Assembly: GCA_020186115.1 (NCBI GenBank)
Contig: WSYJ01000036.1
Location: 1 to 64,000 of the forward strand
Direction of reading: 5' to 3'
Length of the DNA stretch: 64,000 bases
Source: Histomonas meleagridis
Lineage: Eukaryota; Parabasalia; Tritrichomonadida; Dientamoebidae
The first letter of the stretch is position 1; every line of letters starts with the position of its first letter. The notes under the pieces are model-generated. The model was not told where the DNA came from and searched no databases. It saw only the letters and a program-made list of their open reading frames with translations. Of this stretch, positions 41,121 to 50,653 are shown piece by piece. The translations under genes and the position numbers were made by a program.

Positions 41121-41495
41121 TATTATCTCATTTTCCTTTTCGCTGATTTTTTGATCTTCAAATTGATAGAGTCCAAAATTCACAGCAAAAACTGAACTAC
41201 ATGTTTGTAATTTTTCGATTAGTCTTGAAAATGTTTGGTTTGTGTTAGGTTTTTTGGATCTATTTAATTCATTTTTCGCTATCATAAACCCAAACTTTTT
41301 TGAAAATTTTGATTGTACACTTTTTGCTTTAACAAGGGTGCATGAAATAACTTTCTTCAAATTGTTGGAAATTGATTTTAAGATTTTTTGCATTTGTTGG
41401 ATAAATTTTTTATAAAAAGTTTCATCGCTAGGTGAAGCTTGGCCATTATTTGATTCAAGATTTCCAAATACACAAGTTAGATAAAGAATCAGCAT
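40146..41495 (-). CDS. Glu/Lys-rich low-complexity protein with a possible signal peptide
   Basis: The 449-residue product starts MLILYLTCVFGNLES, a plausible signal peptide, followed by ~110 ordinary, partly basic residues (FYKKFIQQMQKILKSISNNLKK, AKSVQSKFSKKFGF). From ~residue 120 to the end it is almost only Glu and Lys with occasional Thr, Met, Ile and Val in KEEEK, KEETKEE and KEEMKEE units. The protein should form long charged helices or stay disordered. No function can be inferred. Repeats of several lengths suggest length variation between strains. The opposite strand is open too (40453-41154, Ser/Phe-rich), an artefact of the TTC/TCT repeats. Confidence 0.6.
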   Translation of the reverse strand: MLILYLTCVFGNLESNNGQASPSDETFYKKFIQQMQKILKSISNNLKKVISCTLVKAKSVQSKFSKKFGFMIAKNELNRSKKPNTNQTFSRLIEKLQTCSSVFAVNFGLYQFEDQKISEKENEIIKEEVKEQNKEEKVEEVKEEKIKEEEKEKEETKEEVKEEIKEEIKEEIKEEMKEEKEETKEEELKEEMKEEIKEEEKEKEENKEETEKEEVKEEIKKEMKEEEKEEMKEENKEEEKEKEENKEETEKEEEKEETKEEEMKEEKEETKEEELKEEMKEEIKEEEKEKEENKEETEKEEVKEENEETKEETEKEEEKEETKEEEMKEETKEEEKEELKEEEKEETKEEEIKEETKEEETKEEEIKEEEKEETKEEEKEEIKEEELKEEVKEEEIKEEMKEEVKEENKDETKEEEKEETKEEELKEEMKEEEIKEEEKEKEETKEEEI

Positions 41496-41838
41496 ACCTG
41501 TATTATTTATTATTTAGCCAGAATTCGAATTTGAAATATTTACAAAAAGTGTTATGTTTCATGAATTTGGCAAAAATTCTGAAAGCAAATTTACCTAGAA
41601 TTGTTGAATAATTTACCCCCATTTAAATTATTATTTAAAATTTCCTAAGTGCTTCTTTAAATATGTTATTTTTATCTCTTTGTAATGGGGTGAATAATAT
41701 TTTTGTTTTCACTTATAAAATTTAATAGAAGTTCTTTTTTCTCAAATTTCATGCTAAGCACGTTTGCAGTTAAAAAAAGTGGAAATATGAATTGTTTACT
41801 GAATATTTTCCTGATAAATCAATGACTATATTAAATTT
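41496..41838. other. AT-rich spacer
   Basis: I see no gene between the Glu/Lys-rich gene's start and the end of the minus-strand ankyrin gene. Confidence 0.4.
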
Positions 41839-43997
41839 TTAATGTTTTTTCAGTAATTTGAATATTTCTTTGTGCCCATAAATATATGCGATATCAAGAG
41901 CTGTTTCAAATATTTTGAATAATTTCCAAATATTATTTTGAAATATCATGTCAACAAAACAAATACTAAAGAAAATAAGCAAATATCTACAACATCAATC
42001 TTTATATCTTTTCGTTTAAGAAGTAATTTAGCAACATCTAAATGACCTTTTTCAATTGCAATCATCAGAGCAGTTTTAAATCATTGTAAAAAATTCGAAA
42101 TAATCTTTAGATAAATAAAATTTTTAAAACATATATAAAGTAAACTAAATAAATAGTTTTGGTATTAACATTAATATTTTTTTGCTCAAGAAGTAATTTA
42201 ACGACATCCAAATCTCCAATCATAGAAGCCAAAATAAGGAATGTGTAAAATATTTTAAATAATTTCCAAATATTATTTTGAAATATCAAAATAACCATAA
42301 AAATATTTAATAAGATAAACAAATATCTTTCATATTAATATCAATTTCTTCTCGTTCAAGAAGTAATTGAACAATATCAATATGGTTACAAGCAAGCATA
42401 AGCGCTGTAGAAAATAATTTTAATAAAATCCAAATAGTAATTTTAAATATCAAATATTACTAATAAATATAAAATATAACGAATTGATATCTCTTGCATT
42501 GATATTAATTTCTTTTTGTTTAAGAAGTGATTTAACTATTTCTGTATAACCAAAAATTGAAGCTAACATAAGTGGCGTAGCAAATTATTTAAAAAAATTC
42601 CTAATACTATTTTAAAATATCGAAATATCAAAATAAATTTCATATAATTAAAAGAAACAACAAAATAAATAAACAAAATGTTCTATCATTGATGTTAATA
42701 CCTTTATGTTTAATTAGTAATTTAGCTATTTCGATAGAACCTATTTCAGATGAAAGTGCAAGTGCAGAATAAAATATATTAAACAATTTCCAAATATTAT
42801 TTTGAAATCCATAATTATTAAAATAAATATTAAATATAAAAAATAAATATTTTTAGCATTTACATCGATTCCTTTTTGGTCTAAAATATATTTAACAAGT
42901 TCAATATTTTTTGATTCTGCTGCATAAGGCAATATATTTTTAGGAATTTTTTCGGTTTTAAGAAAATATTTTGTAAGGAAAATATTACCAACTCTTGGTG
43001 CTTCATTCACAATTTCTTGATTAAGTTTCATTCCTTTTTCTTTTAGAAATGTAAAAATTTCATAATTATGATACACAATACATAATTGAGTTAAGAATAC
43101 TATCTTTGGATTCGATTCGAGTTGATTTTCATATATATATTTAAAGACATCATTTCGATGATATATAATTGCATTACTATATGATCTTTGAAATACTGAA
43201 TGATTTTGTTCACATAAATGAATAATTTCTTCATTTCCGCCTGCTACAGCATATTTCCCAGTATCAGATACTTTAGCACCATTTAATAACAAATATTTAA
43301 AACATTTAATTGCTCCAAAAAATGCTGCATAATCTATTAGTGATGCATTTGTTTCATTAATAAATGAACATCTTTCATATGGTGATGGCTGAATTTTTTG
43401 TTTAAAATTAAATTTTGACTGTGATGATATTTCTTGAAGTTTTTCTAGATTATCATCTCGAATTATTTTTGCAATTTCATTTGGATTTACTCCTTCTTTT
43501 ATTAATTTCTTATGAATTTCCCATAAATTATCAGCATTTGACTCTCCAATATCATTTAGAAAAAACCTACAATATGGATCATCAAATCCATGAATATTAT
43601 TTTTTTCTAAGAATGGATTTTTTATATTTTCAATTTTTGCATCAATTAAGTTGTTTTCAATCATTTGAATAAGAAGATAATATGATTCTTGTGTGTTTTT
43701 CTTTTGAAGAAAATCTTGGAATTCATTAAGTATGTTTGCTTGAATTTGTTTATTTTCTTCAAATGCTTTTACTTTTTGAAGAAAATTCAAATACATATCA
43801 GAGTCTTTTGGATTTGCCATAAATAATGAATATACAATTTGATAAATAAGCATGTTAAAAGATAAAGGATAATCCCCATCAAAGTTGCTAAAAATCGATT
43901 TTATTGATTGATCAATGTTTTCTTTATTCAACCCAAAAATTGTATTTTTAATTGATAAGAGGAATTCCCATTCATCCTGTAAGTTTTGCTTTGCCAT
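41839..43997 (-). CDS. DUF3447/ankyrin protein with spacer-split C-terminal repeats
   Basis: From the ATG at 43997, an open segment to ~42855 gives the DUF3447 N-terminus (YERCSFINETNASLIDYAAF, GKYAVAGGNEEIIHLCEQN) and the first ankyrin repeats, ending KGIDVNAK. Six more ankyrin units follow, opening at 42765, 42573, 42405, 42241, 42071 and 41901 (steps 192, 168, 164, 170, 170). They include TPLMLASIFGYTEIVKSLL, TALMLACNHIDIVQLLL, TALMIAIEKGHLDVAKLLL and the last, TALDIAYIYGHKEIFKLL, with TAA at 41839-41841. The spacers again carry TTTGGAAAT or a variant 17 nt before the opening codon. All coding units lack stops. It is a paralogue of the gene at 5827-8939, and the two N-termini align along their length. 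Confidence 0.7.
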
Positions 43998-44298
43998 TTT
44001 TGCGGAGTTGTGAGATTAAACAACAAAAATTTTATACACAAAAAGTTTAACTTTTTAATGCAAAGTGGCGCCGGTTGTGATGTGACATTTTAATCTATAA
44101 ACGTTCAAATGTCATAGGTTGCAATATTTCTAGATTTTAAAGTATTTAAAATTCGTGAAATTAAAAAAAAATACAAATATTATAAGAAATTATATTTAGA
44201 TTTAGTTAGAACTAAGTGTTGTAATCTGTTTGTTTTAAGCTTAAAATATTTCAAGAGGATTTTAAAAAATAATTTTTAGAAACAAAGATTTTATGTGA
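43998..44298. other. Short spacer
   Basis: AAACGTTC at ~44098-44105 reads GAACGTTT towards the ankyrin gene ~100 bp away. Nothing else is seen. Confidence 0.4.
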
Positions 44299-44712
44299 TT
44301 AACGAGAGCAAAAGCACATCAGTAAGAGAGTTGTTCCCAACAATGATCCAAGGAAAATTAGAAAGTTTAATTGCCTTGATGACACTAATGCAGCAACTCT
44401 TTCTGAAATGAACTCGAAAATTGGGACCTTTTCTTTCAAGAATTTAAAGTGTTTTGCAATGGTTTTGATTACTATTTCAATTGATAGTGATTCACCTGGT
44501 GGAATTGCAGAGAAAATGGAAATTGATAATATTAATACGTACCCCGCAACCAAGATAAATAAGACAAACCTCATAATATTCCAAAAGGATGAGAAAATTT
44601 CCGTAATGTTATTTACCAAAGAATCAATTGGTTCGTGTTTCGTATTGCTTTTTTGGAGTGTTTGTTTCTGTATCGCCTGCTTCTCCTTGTGATATATTTG
44701 GATTTCATTCAT
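44299..44712 (-). CDS. Small protein with two predicted membrane segments
   Basis: The 137-residue protein begins MNEIQIYHKEKQAIQKQ with a polar, basic N-terminal ~45 residues. Two hydrophobic stretches follow (FVLFILVAGYVLILSISIFSAI, ~48-69, and LNFLIFLGSLLGTTLLLMCFC near the C-terminus), separated by a ~45-residue loop that may face the lumen. The C-terminal CFCSR could be cytosolic. I do not recognise a family. Composition and clean ends support a real gene, and it is bounded by an ankyrin gene and a dead Rho gene. Confidence 0.55.
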   Translation of the reverse strand: MNEIQIYHKEKQAIQKQTLQKSNTKHEPIDSLVNNITEIFSSFWNIMRFVLFILVAGYVLILSISIFSAIPPGESLSIEIVIKTIAKHFKFLKEKVPIFEFISERVAALVSSRQLNFLIFLGSLLGTTLLLMCFCSR

Positions 44713-44825
44713 TGTTCATGAATATGCGTATTTCTTGGAAATAAAATTTATGTTCGGTATTCGACTTTTTCTATGAATATTTATCGTTTATTTATAAAAA
44801 TTTTCCAATTTTAAAGCATTGATCA

Positions 44826-45338
44826 ATGAGAAAACCATTTTCTGGAAAATCATCATTAGTAATCACATACACCGAAGGAATTTTGCCTAAGAAATATGTT
44901 CCACCTTTTGCAGATGTCACTTCTAAACAAGAATGTATCCTTAAATTAAATATTTGGGATATGTATGATGCATACGGATCACACCATAATTTCCTTGCAA
45001 TGTCATTTCAAATGCAGATGTTTTTATAATTTGTTTTGCTCATTAGTATACTCTTTCTCATTTTGCGGTATATCATAAAGATGGGTTCCGTTGATAAAAG
45101 TACATTTTCCCAAAGCTCTGATAATTTTAATAGGTTTAAAAACTGATAAAATGGATGCATCAATATGAAGTTGAGGAAAAAAAGATTTATTACATATGGA
45201 GAAGATGAAATCGGTGCTGTTGCTTACATGGAATGTTCTGCAGCAACTGGTTACAATATGGATAAAGTTTTTCAAGTTGCAACTGCAATAGCCATCGAAA
45301 ATAAAGTTAAAAAGGAATGTGCAAAATGTTTTCATTAA
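44826..45338 (+). pseudogene. Rho/Rac-family GTPase relic
   Basis: An ATG at 44826 opens RKPFSGKSSLVITYTEGILPKKYVPP, which is a Rho P-loop remnant (the leading GDG part is gone) plus switch I. LNIWDMYDAYG stands where WDTAGQEDY is expected, and the frame stops at ~45029. In other frames downstream appear LIILIGLKTDK (G4-like, followed by stops) and AYMECSAATGYNMDKVF (G5), ending VKKECAKCFH near a stop at 45336-45338. Loss of P-loop residues, an altered G3 and several stops/frameshifts show it is dead. It matters as context for the DOCK GEF in the window. Confidence 0.8.
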
Positions 45339-45409
45339 AACGTAATAAAAATTCTTTCATTAAGGATAATAATAAAAAAATTTAATATATGTAAAGATTA
45401 ACATAACAT

Positions 45410-45922
45410 TTATAAATTGTCTTCATCAGCAGAAAGCTTAATTGCTGATAAAAACTCTGATTGTGTTATCTTTCCAACATCTTTACTGTGTATACTCAGA
45501 TGCTCACGTGAGCCTTTGACACTAAGAATGATTTCCTTGAGTTCATCTTCAGTTAATCCATTTTCAAGTTCCGCCGAAACTTCTGTTAAATCTTCGAGTG
45601 AAAGATACCCGTCCATGTCTATATCTAAGTTGTTAAATGATTGTATGATCATTTCTTTAGGTTGAGGTTCAGAAATCTTTTTCATGAGAATTTGTGTAAA
45701 TTCATTGAAATCAATTCTTTCGTTCTGGTTATTACATACAGATGAAATTAGAGTGTGAAGTTCTTCTTGTGTTGGATTAAAACCAAGAACTCGAAGAACG
45801 ACACGAAATTCTGAAGCTTCGATTGTTCCACTTCCATCTTTATCGAAAAGGTTAAATGCTTGTCGTAGGTCATGTTTCTCATTATCTGTTAACGAAAATA
45901 TTTGTTTTTGCTGAGGTTTCAT
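45410..45922 (-). CDS. Centrin-like EF-hand protein
   Basis: Centrins are calcium-binding proteins of basal bodies and the spindle. The 170-residue protein starts at the ATG at 45922. The open frame reaches further only from a TTG. EF1 is canonical (DKDGSGTIEASE, 27-38) and EF3 nearly so (DIDMDGYLSLED, 100-111, with Asp instead of the final Glu). EF2 (CNNQNERIDFNE) and EF4 (~135-155) have lost the first Asp and probably do not bind calcium. The N-terminal segment (FSLTDNEKHDLRQAFNLF) matches centrin wording. A calmodulin-like identity is less likely given the N-terminal extension and degenerate hands. Confidence 0.85.
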   Translation of the reverse strand: MKPQQKQIFSLTDNEKHDLRQAFNLFDKDGSGTIEASEFRVVLRVLGFNPTQEELHTLISSVCNNQNERIDFNEFTQILMKKISEPQPKEMIIQSFNNLDIDMDGYLSLEDLTEVSAELENGLTEDELKEIILSVKGSREHLSIHSKDVGKITQSEFLSAIKLSADEDNL

Positions 45923-46199
45923 ATATAACGTATTTGAACGATATAAAAGTGTCACCAAATCAACAAATAAAAATTATTCGAGATTATGAAGCTATTCTAA
46001 GATTTAAATAGCTTTTTTGATATAATAAATTAATTTTTTATCTATTTTGTTTTATATATAACAAATTTCATATATTTATATTATTCGATTCTAATCAATA
46101 ATTTCAACAAATTTTTGGAATTTATTTCACATTCGAAGTAATTTCCAAACTATTCACAGAATATAAATAATTTTTCACATTAAATTTTTTCAGTTTCTT

Positions 46200-47510
46200 T
46201 TATTGTCTCAGCAACATCAATTGCGTTGTTCTCAATGCTTCTCTTCGAATAGCCTCTGAAGAACTTTGCAACAACTTCATCACAGCCAACTTAGCGCCCA
46301 TCTCTTCCAACTTTTGTCTTCCGACTGGACTTCTTGCGGCGAATTCTCCCAAATCGTAACAAGCGACGACGACTGTTTCTTCGTCATTTGACTCCAACAA
46401 ATCTCTTAATGCTGCGATTACGCTGTACTGGTTCTCTCCGAATCGTTCGATGTTTGCTTTCCAGAACAATTCCGACTTATGTGAGAATGAGAAATGTAAT
46501 TTCCCAGACCCGACTTCTCGTGTGTACTTCTCCCAGAGTGATAACTTACGTAAGTTTTGGCTCAACTTTTCGGCTGTTGTGCTGATCAATGTGATCATTT
46601 CTTGATCAACATAATGTTTCGTTTGGAATTGGCGCAATAAACGCAAAATGTCATTGTCATATGCACTTTCAACAAAGACTGTACTTGGCGTAAGTTGTGC
46701 AATGATATTAACTAAGAGACGGACAATTTCTTCACGCTCTGGTTGGATCGTAGATAATAAGCGCGAAAGTTCTTTGACAAATTTGTTCTCAGATAATTGG
46801 CCGGCGCCATTTGCTGAATATGTAAGGGCCCAAAAACAAAACAAAATATGATACAAGGAGTCAGTATGAGCTAACTTGGCAGCGGAACCAAGTAAATCTA
46901 ATAATAATTCAATGCCTTTGGAATCAATAAAATCATCACGAAAACGATCAAATCGTAGAAAACGTTTTAGACCTTCAAAGGCAAGCGACGCAGGTTGGAG
47001 GCCATCACCAAGAAGACTAATAACTGTTCGGAGAAATATTGATTTATGCTCTTCACTACATTTGACTTTAGGTTCGGATAATAGAGTACCAAGAAGAAGA
47101 AGAACAGTTCGTATCATAAAGGGATGAGCATCATGCGATGAAGAATGAGAAATGAGAATATTAGATAATGACTTAATAAGTGAGTCAACTTGTGTAAGCA
47201 GTGATTTAACAGTGAGGTTAAAATCAGCATCAAGTAGGCAGTCAATGAAAGCACAAAGAAGTGATATTGTGTTGGGAAGATTTCGAGTTTCTAGAAGTTT
47301 GGCAAATGTAGCCACATGTTTTGTACCTTTGAAGCAAAAGGCCTCAAGTTGCTCTTCAATGGGTTGTTTGAAAAGATCTACAAATGAACTGACATCGGTC
47401 TCTTGATCAGTATCAAGCATCAGAGAATGAGGTGGCGTCTGACGTAGGATGTTTTCGCGCTGTTCGATACGTACAAAAAATGGGTGTTTCGAGCTTCCTT
47501 TAAGGATCAT
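46200..47510 (-). CDS. VMA13: V-type H+-ATPase subunit H
   Basis: Subunit H couples and regulates the V1 and V0 sectors of the proton pump. The 436-residue protein is made of ARM/HEAT-like helices. The C-terminal domain is diagnostic: LSLWEKYTREVGSGKL, HKSELFWKANIERFGENQY, VACYDLGEFAARSPVGRQKL and a last helical repeat (REALRTTQLMLLRQ). The open frame runs on to 47576, but only from a GTG after a TAA, and contains no ATG upstream of 47510, so the ATG at 47508-47510 is chosen. This leaves a shorter N-terminus than in yeast. A GC-rich GGGGTGCCCC block lies just upstream (~47537-47546). Confidence 0.88.
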   Translation of the reverse strand: MILKGSSKHPFFVRIEQRENILRQTPPHSLMLDTDQETDVSSFVDLFKQPIEEQLEAFCFKGTKHVATFAKLLETRNLPNTISLLCAFIDCLLDADFNLTVKSLLTQVDSLIKSLSNILISHSSSHDAHPFMIRTVLLLLGTLLSEPKVKCSEEHKSIFLRTVISLLGDGLQPASLAFEGLKRFLRFDRFRDDFIDSKGIELLLDLLGSAAKLAHTDSLYHILFCFWALTYSANGAGQLSENKFVKELSRLLSTIQPEREEIVRLLVNIIAQLTPSTVFVESAYDNDILRLLRQFQTKHYVDQEMITLISTTAEKLSQNLRKLSLWEKYTREVGSGKLHFSFSHKSELFWKANIERFGENQYSVIAALRDLLESNDEETVVVACYDLGEFAARSPVGRQKLEEMGAKLAVMKLLQSSSEAIRREALRTTQLMLLRQ

Positions 47511-47771
47511 TTGTTCGAGCTGAAATAATTCAATGATCAACGGGGCACCCCAAACATGATAAAATTTGTTCGTCACGATGACGAATTATCGCAATTTAAG
47601 CATTTTTACGTATAATATCACTCCTCATTATTTTTGTATTTGTCATATCTGAACATTTTATTTATTTTCTTAAAATTTGAAAATTTTGAACAATGAAATT
47701 AATTTTGAATTGCGTAATTTGATTCTTTAATATATGTACGGAAAAAAAAAAGTTATTATAATTATTATTAT

Positions 47772-49451
47772 TTAATTCATTCCCATCATTGCCGCCTGCT
47801 GCGCTTGTGCCATTGCAGTATTTTCCTCTAATTTCTGTGTGACCGATTTCTTATTTACTGGGTTACCGTTTTCATCTCTTTTAATTAAGCCTGAGACAAT
47901 ATCATCGACTCTTAACAATGATATTGCGCATTCGAAAGCGGTTTTGTAAACCTGTGATTTCACCGCTAACGTATCCCACACGTTAATTTTCCTCATGTCC
48001 TCAATTTCGCCGGTTAATCCGTTTATGCCCATATAATATTTGTTAGGGTCTTCTGAATGTATTGACCTCAATTTTGTGAGCACTTTCATCGGTGAAGCGC
48101 CACAATTTTGTATTAATGTTCGTGGAATAACTTCAAACGCTACAGCTGCGGCTATGTATGCCATTTGTTCTACTGAGTCCAATTGTCCGCACTTCTTTCT
48201 TAATGCTGCAGATACAGATACTTCAGTCGCACCGCCGCCAGGTAATAGCGATGGCTCCTTAAGCAAATTCTTCGCAACTTTTAACGCGTCGTCCATAATA
48301 CTGAACATTTCCAAGAGTACATCTTTCGTTGGACCGCGCAATAACATTGTGCATGCCTTTGGATTCTCGCATTGATCAAAGACTGACCACCATTCGTCGC
48401 CGAACTTACGACATTCGTATAATCCGCATTTTGTACCTAAATCAGATTCAACTGCTTCATGTGGATCTGAGACAATTGTCGCGCCACAACATAATGCGAT
48501 TCGATCCAAATGTACTTTTTGGAATCTTCTTAATGCTGTGATTCCGGCCTCACTTAAGTAATGTAATGCCAAATCGCTGACGCCTTTTTCAGCTAACACT
48601 AAGTCACAGCCTGTTGCAATGACTGCGTCACAAAGGTCTTTGACTTGTGCTTCTTCTTCTGCTAATACATTTGCGTAATCATTTTCGCCACTGATTTCTA
48701 TGTTTGTTATACTTTCGCCTTTACGATATTCTAATCCACAATCGAGAATTAAAATCTTTGGATGTTCAATACGACGACGCATATTTGAATGTAAGACATC
48801 TTTGTTAATCATTGTACCCTTCATTACATATGAATCTTCGATTTCTCCGCCCGGAATACGTTCAATTCGAAGGTTACGTTTAAGGTCAACGGTTCCGTCG
48901 TCGGTTTTGATCGTTCTGACAGCATCGAGCGCTAATTTCGCAATTAAATCGGACCATCTTGATAAGAACTTGGTGCCAATTGCGGATTTTATGATGCCAA
49001 GCATTTCCGCATCGCTTGTGTTGTCGATTGGTTTCTTGATTGTTTTAAGATGTTCAAGTGCATCATCAAGTGCTTTACGAAGTCCTGAAATAAGAATATG
49101 CGGATGGACACCATCTTTAATGTGTTTTTCAAGAACAGAAAGAAGTTCTCCTGCAAGAACTACAACAGATGTGGTACCATCTCCAACTTCTTCATCTTGT
49201 CCACGTGCAAGTTCAATAATGGATTTAGCTGCTGGATGACTAACATCTATTTCACGGAGAATAGAATTTCCATCATTTGTTATAACAAGAGTACCCATTG
49301 AATCTAGAATCATTTTAAGCATTGCTTGAGGACCAAGACATGTACGAATAACATCAGCAGTGACTTTAGCGGCAGCAATGCAAGAAAGCTGTGCTTTACG
49401 ACCAGTATCTCGCTTTGTTGTCTGGTTAAGAACAATGATTGGTGATTGCAT
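47772..49451 (-). CDS. CCT3: Chaperonin CCT/TRiC subunit gamma
   Basis: CCT is the eight-subunit cytosolic ring that folds actin and tubulin. The 559-residue protein starts at MQSPIIVLNQTTKRDTGRKAQ (ATG at 49451), nine codons inside the open frame. ATP-site motifs are LGPQAMLKMI, NDGNSIL (59-65), and GDGTT (90-94), where the Asp is catalytic. The N-terminus (TTKRDTGRKAQLSCIAAAK) and DVSHPAAKSI are characteristic of the gamma subunit, as is PGGGATEVSV near the C-terminus. Length equals the family norm. The coding sequence is complete and GC-richer than its flanks. Confidence 0.97.
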   Translation of the reverse strand: MQSPIIVLNQTTKRDTGRKAQLSCIAAAKVTADVIRTCLGPQAMLKMILDSMGTLVITNDGNSILREIDVSHPAAKSIIELARGQDEEVGDGTTSVVVLAGELLSVLEKHIKDGVHPHILISGLRKALDDALEHLKTIKKPIDNTSDAEMLGIIKSAIGTKFLSRWSDLIAKLALDAVRTIKTDDGTVDLKRNLRIERIPGGEIEDSYVMKGTMINKDVLHSNMRRRIEHPKILILDCGLEYRKGESITNIEISGENDYANVLAEEEAQVKDLCDAVIATGCDLVLAEKGVSDLALHYLSEAGITALRRFQKVHLDRIALCCGATIVSDPHEAVESDLGTKCGLYECRKFGDEWWSVFDQCENPKACTMLLRGPTKDVLLEMFSIMDDALKVAKNLLKEPSLLPGGGATEVSVSAALRKKCGQLDSVEQMAYIAAAVAFEVIPRTLIQNCGASPMKVLTKLRSIHSEDPNKYYMGINGLTGEIEDMRKINVWDTLAVKSQVYKTAFECAISLLRVDDIVSGLIKRDENGNPVNKKSVTQKLEENTAMAQAQQAAMMGMN

Positions 49452-49852
49452 TGAAAGTGTTCGAACAAACTCCCTCAAATTTATGCCACTTTTTTAATAA
49501 AGAAAAACAATTTGAGATTCGCTAAAAATTATCTTTATTTTTCATGTTTAGATAAATTTGAACTCATTCCATATAGAAAACAAAAAAAGTAAAAAGAATG
49601 TGATTTAAAATCAAATTTTATATAAATTCAATTTAAAATTTTAAAAACGATTAAAACTTTATTAAAAAAGAATTGCTATTTATCAATAGGTATTGAGTTT
49701 TGGAACTAATCCATTTTTTTTTTAAAAATAAGCTCCATGGTTTATGTATTATATATAATCAAAAATGTTAAACCAAATTTAAAAAATCGAAAATAAATTT
49801 ATTGATCGTTTCATAGATTCAAAAAAAAAAACACTTATTTATTGGAAAATTA
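49452..49852. other. AT-rich spacer upstream of CCT3
   Basis: I see no gene or repeat here. TCAATG directly at the CCT3 start could be part of an Inr. Confidence 0.4.
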
Positions 49853-50233
49853 TTAATCATAAGGTTCAGCATATTCATATACATCTGGAAGAACAATACC
49901 ATAAAGTTTTTTTGATTGAGGTGGCTTCTTTGGATTAATTTTTAAAGGTTTCATCGAAGGAACATCGTTGAGCATTGATGGGAGTCTTGGTGCATTTGGA
50001 TCTTTTTGTCTGTTTTCTTCCTTTTGGTGTCTGTGTGATGTAGATCTATTAGGGGCATCTGTAAATTTTGATTTTGGTTGTTCTTTGGCCTTATTTCTAT
50101 AAAATTCATTTTTTTCTGCGTGATTCCTAAACGAAGTTGGTTCGAGGGCAGAGGCTGCCTCTGATCTGTTAAGTGTTTTGACGGCAGAAACAGGCTCAGA
50201 TGAACCAATTCCTGCAAAAAAAGGGTCGTTCAT
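49853..50233 (-). CDS. Small basic disordered protein
   Basis: The 126-residue product (MNDPFFAGIGSSEPVSAVKT...) is rich in Lys, Pro, Ser and Asn with no hydrophobic core, so it is probably disordered. A Lys/Pro segment KPLKINPKKPPQSKKLYG and a Tyr/Glu C-terminus (DVYEYAEPYD) stand out. I recognise no family. The repeated pattern of short charged tracts and the clean ATG support a gene, although an overlapping alternative frame is also open. Confidence 0.45.
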   Translation of the reverse strand: MNDPFFAGIGSSEPVSAVKTLNRSEAASALEPTSFRNHAEKNEFYRNKAKEQPKSKFTDAPNRSTSHRHQKEENRQKDPNAPRLPSMLNDVPSMKPLKINPKKPPQSKKLYGIVLPDVYEYAEPYD

Positions 50234-50653
50234 TGTTAGTGAAACATCAGGGCAGTCTGTTTGGTCGTTGACACTTTTTCAAACAATGTGTTTGGCTTTC
50301 CGATTTGGAAAACACCAGAATCAGCGCATTAACAAAATGGTTCAACCAGAACTGGGCTACTAAGATTGGATCCCAGGAGTAAAGGACCGCACATTCTCAT
50401 GAATATCTTTTTTCAAATTGATAACATTTATTTCGGAAGAAATCCTTTACTGAGTACTCATACTTTTGTTTTATAACTTTACAGTTGTAGGATGCTCATC
50501 ATAAGAGATTTTTGATATCAATTTCGTGTTTTAGTTTCAGAAAACATTAAATACGTTTTTCTTTATTTTTATTAAAAGTACGAAGAAATTGAGATTTATT
50601 ATGGGGTGAAGTTACTAATTATTAGAATTAATGAATCTTAATTCAAAATTAAT
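50234..50653. other. Intergenic region
   Basis: No gene or repeat is evident. A short plus-strand frame near 50178-50363 is a shadow. Confidence 0.4.

Noticed and set aside
40453-41154. Plus-strand Ser/Phe-rich ORF
   Set aside because: It is the reverse of the Glu/Lys-coding triplet repeats and has no other support.
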